Of a DNA stretch of 64,000 bases, positions 49,849-60,493 are shown piece by piece. The stretch comes from Candidatus Aramenus sulfurataquae (GTDB lineage Archaea; Thermoproteota; Thermoprotei_A; Sulfolobales; Sulfolobaceae). The translations under genes were made by a program, and so were the position numbers. The stretch is from NCBI GenBank assembly GCA_000565255.1, contig ASRH01000006.1, positions 1-64,000 of the forward strand, read 5' to 3'. Under the pieces are notes generated by a model. That model was not told the DNA's origin, made no database searches, and saw nothing but the letters and a program-made list of their open reading frames with translations. Every line of letters begins with the position of its first letter. The first letter of the stretch is position 1.

Positions 49849-51012
49849 TTATTTGAGCAAAAGCCTTTCGCTGTCCAGGAACCTAGACGAGATCAAAATT
49901 AACAGTATACAAGCTATTATTGTTCCTGATATATAGAATATGGATTCCTGTACGAGTCCAAATACATATAGCAATAGGGACGCTACTATTTGGACGTAGG
50001 GTATAAGCAAAATAGTGGAGAGCGGGAAAGACAAGTTGCCGAAGTTTACCAGCAGGGACGAAAAGGATGCGACTAGACCAAAGCTGGTTATGACGAAATT
50101 GACTATTTGGACGTTCTTGCTCGATCCCCCAATTAAGACCAATATGAGGACGCTTATTGATGCGGTTAAAAACACCATCAAGAGGTAGAGAACCACAGTA
50201 AGGGCAACGAAGCTCAGGGAGAAGGAAACTGAGGCCCCCACTATGAAGGGCGCAAACAAGGAGAAGACCACCAGGCCCGCTACGTCCCCTATGGAGGATA
50301 TTATCCCAAGAAGCATGGAGATGGCGACTTTAGACGCTATGAATGACTTTGCCGAGATTGGAGAGGCCAAGAGGGACTCTAACGTCTTCCTCTCCTTTTC
50401 GCCCAATATGCCGTCAGTTACAAAGAAGATCACTGGAGTAGACGCCGGAAAGAGGATAACTGCTACTATCCTCGCTAGCTGTGCCAGGTTGTTCTCCGAG
50501 CTACTCGCTGCCTTACCAGTAGGCTGGACATAAGCAATGTAGACGACCAATGGATCCCTTATCTTTTGAGGAGGAACTGAGACGTTAGAGATCTTCTCTA
50601 TTTGCTCAATTCTGTTCAACGACGAGTTGTAAAGAATGTTGTAGAGTCCGTTCTCCACAAGGTCAAAAGCTTGGCTATTCGCTGATATCAAATATGTGAT
50701 TTCCACAGAAGCAGTCCTGTTGATGTTTGTTATGTTGTAGTAAAACTGTGAAGGGAAGACCACCTTCACGTCAGGCAACACGGGGGAAGAGTTAACGTAA
50801 ACTAAGCCCCCATGTGAGGTTATGTAGTCAACTAGGTAATTCACGTACTTTAAGTTGCTCACGTTCTCGTTAATGATCTCCACTACTGGAGGTTGAGTAA
50901 CGGCAGCTGCGAACAGGATTCCGCCTATCAGGGGGAGTAGCACGAGGGGAAGGAGAACCGAGCCGAGGAGTAGCTTCCTGTCCCTCTTTACGTCAGTCCA
51001 CTCCTTAAGCAA
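49849..51012 (-). CDS. ABC-2 type exporter permease
   Basis: 387-residue membrane protein with the ABC-2 exporter layout: one N-terminal helix ([20 protein letters not shown]), a long extracytoplasmic domain (about residues 45-165), then five or more helices with the conserved [16 protein letters not shown] loop before TM2. TTG start overlapping the ATPase stop by 8 nt. Together with the ATPase it forms an exporter of NatAB type; cargo unknown. Confidence 0.87.
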   Translation of the reverse strand: MLKEWTDVKRDRKLLLGSVLLPLVLLPLIGGILFAAAVTQPPVVEIINENVSNLKYVNYLVDYITSHGGLVYVNSSPVLPDVKVVFPSQFYYNITNINRTASVEITYLISANSQAFDLVENGLYNILYNSSLNRIEQIEKISNVSVPPQKIRDPLVVYIAYVQPTGKAASSSENNLAQLARIVAVILFPASTPVIFFVTDGILGEKERKTLESLLASPISAKSFIASKVAISMLLGIISSIGDVAGLVVFSLFAPFIVGASVSFSLSFVALTVVLYLLMVFLTASISVLILVLIGGSSKNVQIVNFVITSFGLVASFSSLLVNFGNLSFPLSTILLIPYVQIVASLLLYVFGLVQESIFYISGTIIACILLILISSRFLDSERLLLK

Positions 51013-51757
51013 TAAGTCCCTTATCGTTCTCCTTCACCGTGAGTTTTATGAAAGCTTCCTCCAAGTTATTTGTTTTGGTTAGCTCCACTATCTCCTTTGG
51101 TCTCCCCACAGCCACTACTCTCCCGTGGTTAATCAGCACTATAGAGTCGCAAAGGTACTCTACCTCGAGCATGTTGTGGGAGGATATGACTATTGTTGAC
51201 TCTCCCCTCATGCCCCTTATGGTTTCCCTCACCTTTATGGCAGATTCAACGTCGAGGGCGGTAGTTGGCTCATCGAGGATGGCCACCTTTGGCTTCACCA
51301 TCAACGTTCGAGCTATCAACAACCTCCTCTTCATACCCCTACTGTAAGACGATGCCCTGTCGTAGATCCTGTCGCCCAAGTTGGCGATCGTGATACCCCT
51401 CTCCACGTACTCCCTGGCCTTTGCCTTGTCTCCCTTAGAATATATCTTAGCGTAGAACTCCAAGTTTTCGTACCCTGTCAAGTTGTCATAGGGGAATGCG
51501 TCCTCTGGCATATAGGAAATGTAGCCCACTTTCCTAGCGTCTACCGGCTTTAGTCCGTAAACTCTCACTTCCCCCTCATACTTCCTTATAATCCCAGCGA
51601 TGATCCTCAGCGTAGTTGTCTTCCCAGCTCCGTTTGGTCCTATAATCCCAAACACCTCCCCTTCTTTAACTTCGAACGTAACGTCGTCGAGAACGACCTT
51701 GTCGCCGAACTTCTTAGTCAACTTAGTAACACTGACGGCAAAGCTGTCGTTGGTCAT
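51005..51757 (-). CDS. ABC transporter ATP-binding protein
   Basis: 250 residues. Walker A is [12 protein letters not shown], signature region [15 protein letters not shown] (variant of LSGGQ), Walker [14 protein letters not shown]-loop ISSHNM. This is the NatA/CcmA type that pairs with ABC-2 permeases. First gene of the two-gene exporter operon, with the ATG at 51757. Confidence 0.92.
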   Translation of the reverse strand: MTNDSFAVSVTKLTKKFGDKVVLDDVTFEVKEGEVFGIIGPNGAGKTTTLRIIAGIIRKYEGEVRVYGLKPVDARKVGYISYMPEDAFPYDNLTGYENLEFYAKIYSKGDKAKAREYVERGITIANLGDRIYDRASSYSRGMKRRLLIARTLMVKPKVAILDEPTTALDVESAIKVRETIRGMRGESTIVISSHNMLEVEYLCDSIVLINHGRVVAVGRPKEIVELTKTNNLEEAFIKLTVKENDKGLIA

Positions 51758-51793
51758 ATTCCGTTTAATGTAGTTTTAGTATAATATAATCCT

Positions 51794-52489
51794 TTGGCAA
51801 GATTACATTTAGTGTTAGGCGGAGTCAGGGACAGGACAATAGAGGCGCTAACGAAGTACGGCGAGAAGGCTAAGGCCGTGTTGAGGGTAGCCTTGAGTAT
51901 CTACGACCAAAACGGAGAGAGCGAGCTAGGGCACTTCGACTACAAGACGTTATACTCGGAGCTTCAGTCCCTTGGTTACTCCTGGGATCCAAAGATGATA
52001 TTGAGGGCTTTGGAGAGGGACTTCGGCATAATCGAGACGTCGTATAAGTCTTCTAACCAGCACTGGTGGAAGTTCATAGACGCCGAGGAAGTGAGGAACG
52101 CGTTAGAGGAAGGGGAAGAGGATCCAGAAGTGAAGTTGGTAAAGATACAAGCAAACAGCCTAGACATAGAGGGGATAGAGAAGAGGCTAGATTTCATGCT
52201 AAAGAAGCCTAGGATTACAGAAGTTGACAGGGCCATGTTCAGGAGGATAGCATTTGAGGACTTAAGGTTAGCCATAGAGGTCTATAAGAAGGCTGAGATG
52301 TACGAGGAGACGCAGTACATTGCAAACAGGATAAGGAGAGTTTTAAGCTTGGCTGATAAAGTGTCATTGAGGTTAAATGGCAAAGGTAACGATAAGGGAC
52401 TTCTTAAAGAGAAAGGGGAAGGGCAAGCTGACTATGCTGACGGTCTACGATTACTCGATGGCGAGGATATTGGCAAAAAGCAAGCTTGA
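51794..52489 (+). CDS. Unknown protein overlapping panB
   Basis: 231 residues from the TTG at 51794. Two regions can be seen: an N-terminal helix-turn-helix-like part ([16 protein letters not shown], then [17 protein letters not shown]) and a C-terminal helical part with [20 protein letters not shown]. The frame continues 113 nt into panB, and the last 38 residues there are low-complexity and look like panB read in another frame. The natural end probably lies near 52376. No family recognised; a transcription-regulator-like fold is possible. Confidence 0.55.
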   Translation: MARLHLVLGGVRDRTIEALTKYGEKAKAVLRVALSIYDQNGESELGHFDYKTLYSELQSLGYSWDPKMILRALERDFGIIETSYKSSNQHWWKFIDAEEVRNALEEGEEDPEVKLVKIQANSLDIEGIEKRLDFMLKKPRITEVDRAMFRRIAFEDLRLAIEVYKKAEMYEETQYIANRIRRVLSLADKVSLRLNGKGNDKGLLKEKGEGQADYADGLRLLDGEDIGKKQA

Positions 52490-53165
52490 CGGCATCCTAG
52501 TAGGTGACTCCCTCGGCATGGCTATGTTGGGCTACCCCTCTACGTTACCTGTAACAATGAGGGACATCGTCCATCACCTTAAAGCAGTAGTGAACGCCAA
52601 GCTAGATCAACTGATAGTTGCGGATATGCCCTTCCTTTCCTACGAGCACTCCGTAAAGGAGGCAGTAAAGAACGCCGGTAGGTTGGCCAGGATAGGGGCT
52701 GACGCTGTTAAGTTAGAGGGAGGGAGAGAAATCTCAAAGACCGTGAGGAGGATAGTTGAGGCTGGGATACCGGTCATGGGGCACATAGGCCTCACTCCCC
52801 AGAGGTACCTAAGGATCGGAGGATATAGAGTAATAAAGGACAGAGAAAGGCTTCTAGAAGACGCTAAAGCGTTGGAGGAAGCTGGCGTCTTCTCCATTGT
52901 GTTGGAGAACGTTTACTCCGACATAGCAGAGGAGATCACGAAGGCAGTTAGCGTTCCCACCATATGCATAGGTGCAGGGCCTCACTGCGACGGACAAGTG
53001 CTCGTAATACACGACTTGTTGGGGCTAAGCGAGTTTACGCCTTACTTCGCCAGGAAATACCTTAACTTGAGCGAGGAGATCTTGAAAGCGGTTAACGCCT
53101 ACGTGGACGACGTAAACTTAGGCAGGTTCCCCGGAAAGGAGAACTACAAGTCCTCCGAGAGCTGA
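52377..53165 (+). CDS. panB: 3-methyl-2-oxobutanoate hydroxymethyltransferase PanB
   Basis: First enzyme of pantothenate synthesis, 262 residues. Typical sequence throughout: [20 protein letters not shown] near the start, [19 protein letters not shown] with the metal-binding Asp, MGHIGLTPQ, and the C-terminal [24 protein letters not shown] 52377 gives the canonical N-terminus. Together with pantoate kinase and phosphopantothenate synthetase (convergent, next genes) it covers the archaeal route to phosphopantothenate. Confidence 0.95.
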   Translation: MAKVTIRDFLKRKGKGKLTMLTVYDYSMARILAKSKLDGILVGDSLGMAMLGYPSTLPVTMRDIVHHLKAVVNAKLDQLIVADMPFLSYEHSVKEAVKNAGRLARIGADAVKLEGGREISKTVRRIVEAGIPVMGHIGLTPQRYLRIGGYRVIKDRERLLEDAKALEEAGVFSIVLENVYSDIAEEITKAVSVPTICIGAGPHCDGQVLVIHDLLGLSEFTPYFARKYLNLSEEILKAVNAYVDDVNLGRFPGKENYKSSES

Positions 53166-53935
53166 ATCAACCTCGAGGAAATGAACTTCAGAGACTCAGA
53201 TAAGTTTTTCTTGTTGTCGAACTGGTCGATCAACTTCTTAATCTCTTCCCTTCTTACCTCCTTCATTTCCCTGGCAAACCTTATCATGTTAGGGAAGGCT
53301 CTTATCACGTTGTCTACTATAGTTACGGTGGCTGAAAGGGAAGTCCTAGAGAGGGGGTTCAGATCTATTGCTATTACCTTCTTCCCCATGTTAACTAGAG
53401 CTTGTGTCCTGTCCCCGTCCTCCATCGCCAAGAGGACTACGTCTGCAGAGTACATTCCCTCCTTGCTGACTTTCCTCCTTTCGCTGAAGAGCTCTGGTAT
53501 TGTTGCATCCCCCTCAGTGAGTACCTTTTCTGCTCCGTTTTTCTTTAGCTCCTCGGCGATGGCTTTAACCCTCTCCTCGCTCCTGTAGAACAAGTTCACC
53601 TCCACCTTTGCGTTAACTTCCCTAGCTAGTTCCACTATCTCCTTTGGCACTAGGGCGGCCATGTTTCCGTTTACTGATATTACAGGATTCTTGGCTAAGA
53701 GCAACATGGCTACGGCAACTTTCTCTGCAAGTTCTGCGAAGGACTGCGTCTTCTCTCCTATTAGGTAGTCGAAGCACTCGCCCCTACCGTGGGCGATTAG
53801 GCCTTGAGCTACCAAGATTCCATTTTCTAACGCTTCAACCAGCTTCTCTCTGACTATCAAGGACTCTCTCCTTGGATGATTATCTGGGATCAGCCCACGT
53901 AGGCTCCACGCATCGCTGGAACGTGACTTATCCAT
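53144..53935 (-). CDS. 4-phosphopantoate-beta-alanine ligase (phosphopantothenate synthetase)
   Basis: 263-residue archaeal enzyme (DUF137 family) that replaces bacterial PanC. Clear segments are [31 protein letters not shown] and [14 protein letters not shown]. Conserved sequence begins near [11 protein letters not shown], about 16 residues after the ATG at 53935; no canonical start lies closer. Its 5' end overlaps the pantoate kinase gene by 46 nt and its 3' end overlaps panB by 22 nt. Confidence 0.9.
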   Translation of the reverse strand: MDKSRSSDAWSLRGLIPDNHPRRESLIVREKLVEALENGILVAQGLIAHGRGECFDYLIGEKTQSFAELAEKVAVAMLLLAKNPVISVNGNMAALVPKEIVELAREVNAKVEVNLFYRSEERVKAIAEELKKNGAEKVLTEGDATIPELFSERRKVSKEGMYSADVVLLAMEDGDRTQALVNMGKKVIAIDLNPLSRTSLSATVTIVDNVIRAFPNMIRFAREMKEVRREEIKKLIDQFDNKKNLSESLKFISSRLIQLSEDL

Positions 53936-54636
53936 CCGCTCTCAGCTGGATTTCCAAGTTTGACTATTAATCCTTTTTTCCTGAAGGAGTCGTTGTAATC
54001 TGAGTGAAAACCTAGCTCCTCGTTAAACCTCCTGGACACTTCAAAGAATTTCTTAAGAGTCCTGTCCTCAAGAAACTCTTGGATTAAGGCCTTTGCGATG
54101 TCTAGTTGCCTTATTACCCCCTTGGTTGACATCCTTTCAATGGGTTTGGAGTACACTTCCTGCCACTCAACTTCCACCCTCTCTACCTCCCCATAGCCTG
54201 GCGCACCTGGCCTTTTCCTGTACACTAGTCCTCCACCGTAGTACTGCGATATGACGTCGCCTAAGCCGTTATTGAAAAGTACCTCACTCTCGTGTGCCGT
54301 CTCTAAAGCAACCCTTTCACTGACGTTGTAGATCTCGCTAGCTCCCAGCGCGTAGGCCAGGCTAATGGATCCGCTTAACCCATATCCGTAACCTAGGGGG
54401 ACTTTGGCCTCTCCCTCTACCCTTAAGTCTCCCAGCCTCTTAAGAACGGCAACGTTAGGGAAGTCTATCTTAATCCCATTGAATACAATCACGGGGGTGT
54501 CGGACTTCTTAACTTCAAAGACGCTATATGGCTCCAGCACAAGGGTTAGCCCTACTGATCCGGTCTTGCTTACAATTTCCGACTTTATTGGATACCAAAT
54601 TCCTGAAATACTTACTGGAATATGAAGAAGTACCAT
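53890..54636 (-). CDS. Pantoate kinase (GHMP family)
   Basis: 248 residues. The GHMP ATP-binding motif is [19 protein letters not shown], with conserved [20 protein letters not shown] after it, matching archaeal pantoate kinase. It makes 4-phosphopantoate for the downstream ligase, with which it overlaps by 46 nt. ATG 54636. Confidence 0.9.
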   Translation of the reverse strand: MVLLHIPVSISGIWYPIKSEIVSKTGSVGLTLVLEPYSVFEVKKSDTPVIVFNGIKIDFPNVAVLKRLGDLRVEGEAKVPLGYGYGLSGSISLAYALGASEIYNVSERVALETAHESEVLFNNGLGDVISQYYGGGLVYRKRPGAPGYGEVERVEVEWQEVYSKPIERMSTKGVIRQLDIAKALIQEFLEDRTLKKFFEVSRRFNEELGFHSDYNDSFRKKGLIVKLGNPAESGWISHVPAMRGAYVG

Positions 54637-54694
54637 TTATTCGATTTTTGGCAAAACCTTCTATTATTTTTATCCTAATACGTGGTGAGGACAG

Positions 54695-56944
54695 TTGTTA
54701 CTAGACGCGTCGATCTTTAGCAGGGCTATTACGTCCTTTGACCTGTCGTCCCTGAAGAAGTTCATGGTTGAAGGGGGAGAGGTGATAGTAGGCAGAGGCA
54801 CATCTTTGGACGGGAGCTTACTGAGAAATTTGAACCCCAAGTACTTGAGCGCTATGAATAGGCTGGAGGATGGATCTATGTTCTCTATCTTAGAGAAAGG
54901 GGACATCTACGCAAAGGCTAGGGTAGCTCCCGGGGCCACTTTCGAGGAGCTCTTTAACTCGTTAGCCAAGGAGGGTTATTACCCTGCCCTCTTTCCCCTC
55001 TACCCTAAGGGTACTGTAGGGGGATTCATTGTTACAAACGGTTCTGGGTTCGGGAGCTACAAGTTTGGGTTCGTTAAGTACAAGAAGGCAGTCCACGAAA
55101 ACGGAGAGAAGGGGTCTATTGTTACTTTAGTCAAGTATGACGAAGTAATAGAGGTATCCCAAGAGGAGAAACTCTCCTGGTCTAGCCTCATAATTGACGG
55201 TACCAAGAGGTATTTCGTTCCCTCAATTTACTCCTCGCTTGTTGGCGGGAAATCTATCAGCGTAAAGGAACTTGTCAATGAGGTGTTTAGGGCTTCCTAT
55301 AGGTTAGTGAAGAAGGACTACGTGCCCATATGCTTGAGGACGACAGATCCATCCTTTTTTAACGGTTTCCCTGGGGAACTCGTCATCGGGTATGAAATCA
55401 ACTTCAATAGCCCAGCAAAGTACACGGTGATGTGTGGTTCAGTTAAAGCAGATGAGTTAGAGGAGGTCTTTAACTTCCTCAGGAAGAACCCTGGCGTTAT
55501 TCCATTCCCCAACTTGAGAGACTACGACGACCTTCAAAAGCAAATACTAAGCAAGTACAAGAGGAGAGTCAAGATACCTAAGCACGCAGAATTCATTAGG
55601 GACGAGTACATAGACGCTACGCGTTGCGTGAACTGTTCACTGTGTCTCGACTCTTGCTTAGCGTACAAGACCACGAAGAACGTCTTTTACTCCGCCATGG
55701 GTAAGCTAAACAGACTTGTTACTGAAGAGACTGCATTTGAGGCGTGTTTTGGCTGCAAGGAATGCGAGGACGTGTGCCCAGAGGGCATAAAGATCTCCAA
55801 GATCACTGAGGTCCTTCCGAGAATTGGGTCAAACTTAAAAGTGTCCATCTCATTGGAGAACTCTTCTTTGAGGGCGAAGGAACTGGAGAAACAGTTAGAA
55901 GACAAGTTCAGAAGCTATCCGAGGTTCCTTCTCTTCGTAGGCTGTTCAGCGAAGTACGACCCGGTGGGTCTGGAGGGCTTCTTGAAGTTCTTAATGGATA
56001 ACGGCGACAAGATACCCACCTCTCCCAGAGTGAAGCTGATCGACGGCATGTGTTGCGGCTTTGACAAATACATTAGTGGTGACGTGGAGGGGGCTAGGAG
56101 AGATGTCCAGAGAATCTTGGAGCTAAAGAAGGCGAACGGAGCTGAGGGGGTCTACTTCCTTTGTCCAGAGGGGCTTTACGTATACAACGCGTTAAGCGGA
56201 GAAAAGGGGTATTTTGCCTTCGAGGTAATAAAGCCCTTCATAGATGAGCCAATACACGCTGGCTGTTGGGCTAGGAAACTGGGAGTTGAAGGCCAAGACA
56301 AGGAGTGTGCAGGGCTCTCCCTAACGTCCTATATGGGAGGGCAAGTCTACATGAGGCAAAAGAACATACTCACAGTATGTCCCTTCTCCACTTGGAAGTT
56401 CGGGACGAGGTCGGTTTACAGCAAGTTCTACTCAGCAGAGGCTAGCAAGCTAAAGGCTATCGCAGGTGAAACCGTCACATTGCCAGATACTGTAATGGTT
56501 GAGATAATTGTTAATGCTATTAGAGACGCCTCCTTGAGAAGCGTTGACGAAATAGCGAGTAAGGTAGACCTCTGGAAGGTAGGAGGAAGGAACTACTTCG
56601 TTCTTATCGTAATACCTATCGTGAGGAAAGAGTTCACGAGTGTCTTGAGGGCGAAATTGTCAGAAGACGCCAACGTAGTAAAATTCTTGAAGGTCGTGGT
56701 AGAAGATCAGATTCTACTCAACGAGAAGGTGTCAAAGTACGTTGACGCAGTGAGGTCTTACGACGTGGAGCCCATAGTGAGGGAAATAGTTCAAAGGGTG
56801 AGCAATTCAAGGAATTTGGCTTTCGAGAACAAGGACGTGGTGGAAAGTCAGAGCTTTTCGGAGGCTTTAAGAGACGTATTAAAGAGTATTGCGACCGCGT
56901 CTACTTTGCAGACTATAATTGTAGAGGTTGCTTCTGCCTCCTAG
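54695..56944 (+). CDS. Large FAD and Fe-S oxidoreductase (GlcD/GlpC-like fusion)
   Basis: 749 residues. Residues about 20-280: FAD_binding_4 (PCMH) fold with PLYPKGTVGGFIVTNGSGFG. Residues about 305-370: two 4Fe-4S motifs (CVNCSLCLDSC and CFGCKECEDVC). Then a heterodisulfide-reductase-like part with GCSAKY and GMCCGF (about 400-450), GCWARK and TVCPFS. The last 140 residues have no clear match. TTG start. Related fusions oxidise 2-hydroxyacids such as lactate or glycolate to a quinone; the second CCG motif is incomplete here, so the electron partner is uncertain. It overlaps the following gene by 4 nt tail to tail. Confidence 0.8.
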   Translation: MLLDASIFSRAITSFDLSSLKKFMVEGGEVIVGRGTSLDGSLLRNLNPKYLSAMNRLEDGSMFSILEKGDIYAKARVAPGATFEELFNSLAKEGYYPALFPLYPKGTVGGFIVTNGSGFGSYKFGFVKYKKAVHENGEKGSIVTLVKYDEVIEVSQEEKLSWSSLIIDGTKRYFVPSIYSSLVGGKSISVKELVNEVFRASYRLVKKDYVPICLRTTDPSFFNGFPGELVIGYEINFNSPAKYTVMCGSVKADELEEVFNFLRKNPGVIPFPNLRDYDDLQKQILSKYKRRVKIPKHAEFIRDEYIDATRCVNCSLCLDSCLAYKTTKNVFYSAMGKLNRLVTEETAFEACFGCKECEDVCPEGIKISKITEVLPRIGSNLKVSISLENSSLRAKELEKQLEDKFRSYPRFLLFVGCSAKYDPVGLEGFLKFLMDNGDKIPTSPRVKLIDGMCCGFDKYISGDVEGARRDVQRILELKKANGAEGVYFLCPEGLYVYNALSGEKGYFAFEVIKPFIDEPIHAGCWARKLGVEGQDKECAGLSLTSYMGGQVYMRQKNILTVCPFSTWKFGTRSVYSKFYSAEASKLKAIAGETVTLPDTVMVEIIVNAIRDASLRSVDEIASKVDLWKVGGRNYFVLIVIPIVRKEFTSVLRAKLSEDANVVKFLKVVVEDQILLNEKVSKYVDAVRSYDVEPIVREIVQRVSNSRNLAFENKDVVESQSFSEALRDVLKSIATASTLQTIIVEVASAS

Positions 56945-57345
56945 ACGAGTTTGTACTCCTTACTTTCAGCGTCATAGTAGACTAGCCCGTTATTTTTTAG
57001 GAAGGTGAAGAGAAGCCTTAACCTCTTAGGCATCTCGTCCTCTGCTCTCTCCCCCATCTTCATATACAGCTTTAAGAGGTCCATGGTGTCCTTAAACGTC
57101 ACGAGGTAGTTGGATGAGTCCAACTTCATGACGAAGAGGTTGGGGTGAGTGTTTTGGTTTATCCTTCTATTCGTCACTACGTAGGTCTTTTCCAGTATTA
57201 CCTCGCAGAGGCTCCCCTCCTTTTCCCTCTTCTCCTTCATCAGAGTCCTCAGCAAGAACTCTATCTCGTCGAGCTTCCTCATTATGGAGTTCCTTGGGGG
57301 CTCCCCTCCCTCTATAAAATCAAGTATTTTATCGTCCTCTTCCAT
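56941..57345 (-). CDS. Unknown soluble protein
   Basis: 134 residues, charged N-terminus (MEEDDKILDFIEGGEPPRNS) with a possible coiled coil (RKLDEIEFLLRTLMKEKREK) and a C-terminal alpha/beta part (KRLRLLFTFLKNNGLVYYD, a winged-helix-like ending). ATG 57345. It is divergent from the MoaD-MoaE gene, with 36 bp between. No family recognised. Confidence 0.55.
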   Translation of the reverse strand: MEEDDKILDFIEGGEPPRNSIMRKLDEIEFLLRTLMKEKREKEGSLCEVILEKTYVVTNRRINQNTHPNLFVMKLDSSNYLVTFKDTMDLLKLYMKMGERAEDEMPKRLRLLFTFLKNNGLVYYDAESKEYKLV

Positions 57346-57381
57346 GTATAATAAGGGCTTTGTAGGAAGGGAGTGTGCAGG

Positions 57382-58089
57382 ATGAAAGTTAAGTTAAAGT
57401 ACTTCGCCTTTATGTCTGATCTCACAGGGAAAAAGGAGGAGGAGTGGGAGACTAGCTGTACTGACGTTAACTGCCTCGTGGCTGAGCTCTCGGGGAAGTA
57501 CGGTAGCGCTTTCCTCAATTACGTGAAGAACGGCATAGGAGGTATAAAGGTCGTTGTCTTAGTCAACGGTGTCGCCAATGTGTCCACCTTGAAAAACGGC
57601 GACGAAGTGGCCTTCCTGCCCCCGCCGTCTGGAGGAGAGCTCGTCAAGGGGAAGTTCAATTTCCTTGAAGAGATCAGGAAGTTCAGGGAGGATGCCCCTC
57701 CAGAGGCTGGCTCTTTGGTGGTATATTTGGGCTTCGTTAAGGGGGTTGTAGAGTCTCACAAGGTCTACGAGCTTGACTACGAGGCCTACGAGGATTACAC
57801 GGTCAAAAGGATAAGGGAAATAGAGGAGGCAATAAAGGAGAAGTACAAGGACGTAGTAAAGGTAAAGATAATCCACGCAATTGACAAGATGAAGCCTGGA
57901 GACGACGTGATTCTCATAATGGTAATGGGAAAGGGGAGAAAGGACGCCATAAGCGCTGTGGGCGAGGCCATAGAGTTAGTGAAGCACACTACTGGCATAT
58001 GGAAGCTAGAGGTTAGGGACGACGGTCAGTTCTGGGTTGTAGCGGGAAACACAAGGGTGAAGAGGGACGAAAAAGCCGGTAGCCCTTAG
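57382..58089 (+). CDS. MoaD-MoaE fusion: molybdopterin synthase
   Basis: About 235 residues. Residues 1-85 are a MoaD-type sulfur carrier ([15 protein letters not shown] ... PPPSGG), with the diglycine at 84-85 followed directly by MoaE (FLGF-like YLGFVKGVV, then RIREIEEAI and the catalytic Lys region [19 protein letters not shown]). Free MoaD must expose its C-terminal Gly for thiocarboxylation, so this fusion should need cleavage after the GG, as reported for MoaX and Deinococcus MoaD-MoaE. ATG 57382 (GTG 57373 possible). It overlaps the ThiDN gene. Confidence 0.9.
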   Translation: MKVKLKYFAFMSDLTGKKEEEWETSCTDVNCLVAELSGKYGSAFLNYVKNGIGGIKVVVLVNGVANVSTLKNGDEVAFLPPPSGGELVKGKFNFLEEIRKFREDAPPEAGSLVVYLGFVKGVVESHKVYELDYEAYEDYTVKRIREIEEAIKEKYKDVVKVKIIHAIDKMKPGDDVILIMVMGKGRKDAISAVGEAIELVKHTTGIWKLEVRDDGQFWVVAGNTRVKRDEKAGSP

Positions 58090-59398
58090 CGTAGCTGGGC
58101 TTGATACTGGCGGAGGGGCTGGAGCGGAGACTGACTTAAAGGTCTTCGAGCTCCTCCAAGTCCACGGCATAATGGCACTCACAGCCATAACTGTCCAGAA
58201 TACAAGGGGAATAAAGGAAGTGTATCCGGTGTCCCCTGAACAGCTGGCCTCCCAAATAGGCTGGCTCAAGGAGGACTTTGACTTCAAATATGCCAAGCTA
58301 GGCATGGTGTACAACTCTGGGCAGTTCAAGGTGGTGAGCGAGGAGCTCTCAGATAAGAGGCTCGTTGTGGACACAGTAATATACGCAAAGGACGGCACAC
58401 AGCTAATAAAGGACTTAGAGGACTACAAGAGGTTTGTTCTGAGAAAGGCTTTCATCGTTACTCCAAACGCCGTGGAGGCTTCAATGCTCACCGGTATCAA
58501 GGTGGAGAGCTTGAGGGATCAGGAGGTAGTAGCGAGGGCACTCCACGAAATGTTCGGCGTGCCGTATGTTGTGGTTAAGGGAGGCCACGTAAAGGGAGAG
58601 TACAGCTTTGACGTGGTCTTCGACGGAAAGGAGTTCTACGAGGTAGGATACCCAAGGATCGAGCAAAAGAACACCCACGGCACCGGCTCAGTCTTCGCCT
58701 CTGCCATCGCTGCAGAGCTAAGCAAGGGAAATGACGTGCGTTCGGCCGTAGAAGTAGCAAGGAGGCTACTGCAAGGATCCATACTCTACGGTCTAGAGGT
58801 AGGCAAAGGGATAGGGCCAGTTGATCCATATTTCCTCCTGAAGGACTCCATGAAGTACAAGATTATGGAGGAGATGAGGGAGTTTGGGGACTTCGTTGAG
58901 GGCCTAGAGTGCTTCTGGAAGCTCATCCCTGAAGTGCAGTCGAACTTCTCCCACTCCGTACCGCCCGAGTACGTAAGAGGGCTCGACGACATTGCGACTT
59001 TCAGGGGAAGGATAGTCAGGACGTGGGATAGAAAGGTAAAGGTAGGTTTCCCAGCTGTTTTTGGTTATCCAACGCATACCGCAAGGCTTCTCTTATCCCT
59101 TACTTCCCAGGGAGTTAAGGCTGACTCGCTGATAAACATTAGGTACGACGAGAGGGCAATCCGGTTGTTAAGGAATTTGGGATACGAGGCCGTGGAGGTA
59201 AACAGAGAGTTAGAGCCTCAACACGGTGAGGGGAAGACTATGCAATGGATAGTGGAATACGTCGTTGAAAACTACGGCAAGGTGCCTAACGTTATATACG
59301 ACAAAGGGATGAAGGGCAAGGAGGCAATGATAAGGTTCTGGACAAATGGAGTAGATGAGATGAAAAACTCTTTAGAGTACCTCTGCAGAGAGTTGTAA
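58070..59398 (+). CDS. thiDN: ThiD-ThiN bifunctional thiamine enzyme (ThiDN), no ordinary start codon
   Basis: HMP-phosphate kinase fused to ThiN thiamine-phosphate synthase. The ThiD part carries [19 protein letters not shown] (58091 onward), [13 protein letters not shown], and [12 protein letters not shown]; the ThiN part covers about the last 170 residues with [12 protein letters not shown] and [17 protein letters not shown]. The first ATG is at 58172, which would delete the ATP/substrate GGAGA region, yet the frame back to 58061 has no ATG, GTG or TTG. A GTG at 58057 is one frame off; losing one A from the A5 run at 58070-58074 would join it. Coding similarity starts at about 58073. Confidence 0.8.
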   Translation, partial: KKPVALSVAGLDTGGGAGAETDLKVFELLQVHGIMALTAITVQNTRGIKEVYPVSPEQLASQIGWLKEDFDFKYAKLGMVYNSGQFKVVSEELSDKRLVVDTVIYAKDGTQLIKDLEDYKRFVLRKAFIVTPNAVEASMLTGIKVESLRDQEVVARALHEMFGVPYVVVKGGHVKGEYSFDVVFDGKEFYEVGYPRIEQKNTHGTGSVFASAIAAELSKGNDVRSAVEVARRLLQGSILYGLEVGKGIGPVDPYFLLKDSMKYKIMEEMREFGDFVEGLECFWKLIPEVQSNFSHSVPPEYVRGLDDIATFRGRIVRTWDRKVKVGFPAVFGYPTHTARLLLSLTSQGVKADSLINIRYDERAIRLLRNLGYEAVEVNRELEPQHGEGKTMQWIVEYVVENYGKVPNVIYDKGMKGKEAMIRFWTNGVDEMKNSLEYLCREL

Positions 59399-59400
59399 CC

Positions 59401-59931
59401 ATGCAACTGGAGAGGCTTTTAACGGCTTGTAAGAACTTGGCTAGGACTGGCTGGATGCAAAGGGGGGTACCACCCTCAATGGCTGAGACCGTGTCTTCCC
59501 ACAGCTTCGAGGCGTCCGTACTTGCCTACGCAATTTCCCTTAAGTTGAGGGAAAAGGGAGTTGAGGTAAATCCGGACCACGCTGCAGTAATTGCCCTCTT
59601 CCACGACGTGGGAGAGAGCGTACTGGGCGACCTCCCAAAGTGGGCTAGCAGTAGGGTTGACAAGAGCCAGGCTGAACTTGAGGCCTACAGGGAGCTGGGA
59701 ATAGGGGAGGAACTTTTCAAGGAGTACAAGGAGAGGAACACCGTGGAGGCAAAGGTAGCCAGGCTATCTGACAGACTGTCGACGATAGTGCAAGCTAATA
59801 GGTACGCGAAGCTGGGCTTCGACGTTAGGGAGATAGCCGAGAGCTATCTCAAAGAGATCAACGAGATGTTGTCCAGCCATCCCTTTGATCTAGTGAAGGA
59901 CTTCGTCCAGAGCCTCATAGGTGTCCAGTGA
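59401..59931 (+). CDS. HD-domain phosphohydrolase (YfbR-like)
   Basis: 176 residues. Metal residues: H in SSHSFEAS, HD in LFHDVGESV and Asp in LSDRLSTIVQ. Length and order resemble the deoxynucleoside 5'-monophosphatase/YfbR group. ATG 59401 is 2 nt after the ThiDN stop, so co-translated. It could dephosphorylate nucleotides or thiamine intermediates; the context with ThiDN and Ppa fits nucleotide housekeeping. Confidence 0.82.
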   Translation: MQLERLLTACKNLARTGWMQRGVPPSMAETVSSHSFEASVLAYAISLKLREKGVEVNPDHAAVIALFHDVGESVLGDLPKWASSRVDKSQAELEAYRELGIGEELFKEYKERNTVEAKVARLSDRLSTIVQANRYAKLGFDVREIAESYLKEINEMLSSHPFDLVKDFVQSLIGVQ

Positions 59932-59974
59932 ATAAAACATAAAAGTCTCGTTGTAGAGTCAATTATGACCCTTT

Positions 59975-60493
59975 ATGAAAGTTGGTCCAGGGAAAAACGC
60001 ACCAGACGTGGTAAACGTATTTATAGAGATACCAATGGGCTCCAACATAAAGTACGAATTTGACGACGAGGAAGAAGTGGTAAAGGTTGACAGGATACTC
60101 TACACCTCCATGGTCTACCCCTTTAACTACGGATTTATACCGGGTACGTTGAGCGAGGACGGCGATCCCATAGATGTGCTAGTTTTGAGCAACTACCCGT
60201 TCTACCCGGGCACGGTGATAGAGGCAAGGCCCATAGGTATGCTCTACATGAGGGACGAGGAAGGAGAGGACGAGAAGGTTATCGCAGTGCCAAAGGACAA
60301 GGTAGATCCTACCTTTTCCAACATAAAGGACATCATGGACTTGCCCCAAGCCATTAAAGACAAGATAAACCACTTCTTTGACCACTACAAGGAACTAGAG
60401 CCAGGCAAGTGGGTAAAGACGTCAGGATGGGGGACGGCCTCGGTAGCAAAGGAAAAAATTAAGGCAGCGATTGAGAGGAAAAACAAAGGATGA
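59975..60493 (+). CDS. ppa: Inorganic pyrophosphatase (family I)
   Basis: 172 residues. The signature [11 protein letters not shown] with three metal Asp residues is present, along with YGFIPGT and RVGVLPLR-like segments and a C-terminal helix [10 protein letters not shown]. Length is the family standard. Removes pyrophosphate made by biosynthesis. AACATAAAAG at about 59937 may be its own promoter; the 3' end overlaps the glycosyltransferase start (ATGA). Confidence 0.95.
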   Translation: MKVGPGKNAPDVVNVFIEIPMGSNIKYEFDDEEEVVKVDRILYTSMVYPFNYGFIPGTLSEDGDPIDVLVLSNYPFYPGTVIEARPIGMLYMRDEEGEDEKVIAVPKDKVDPTFSNIKDIMDLPQAIKDKINHFFDHYKELEPGKWVKTSGWGTASVAKEKIKAAIERKNKG

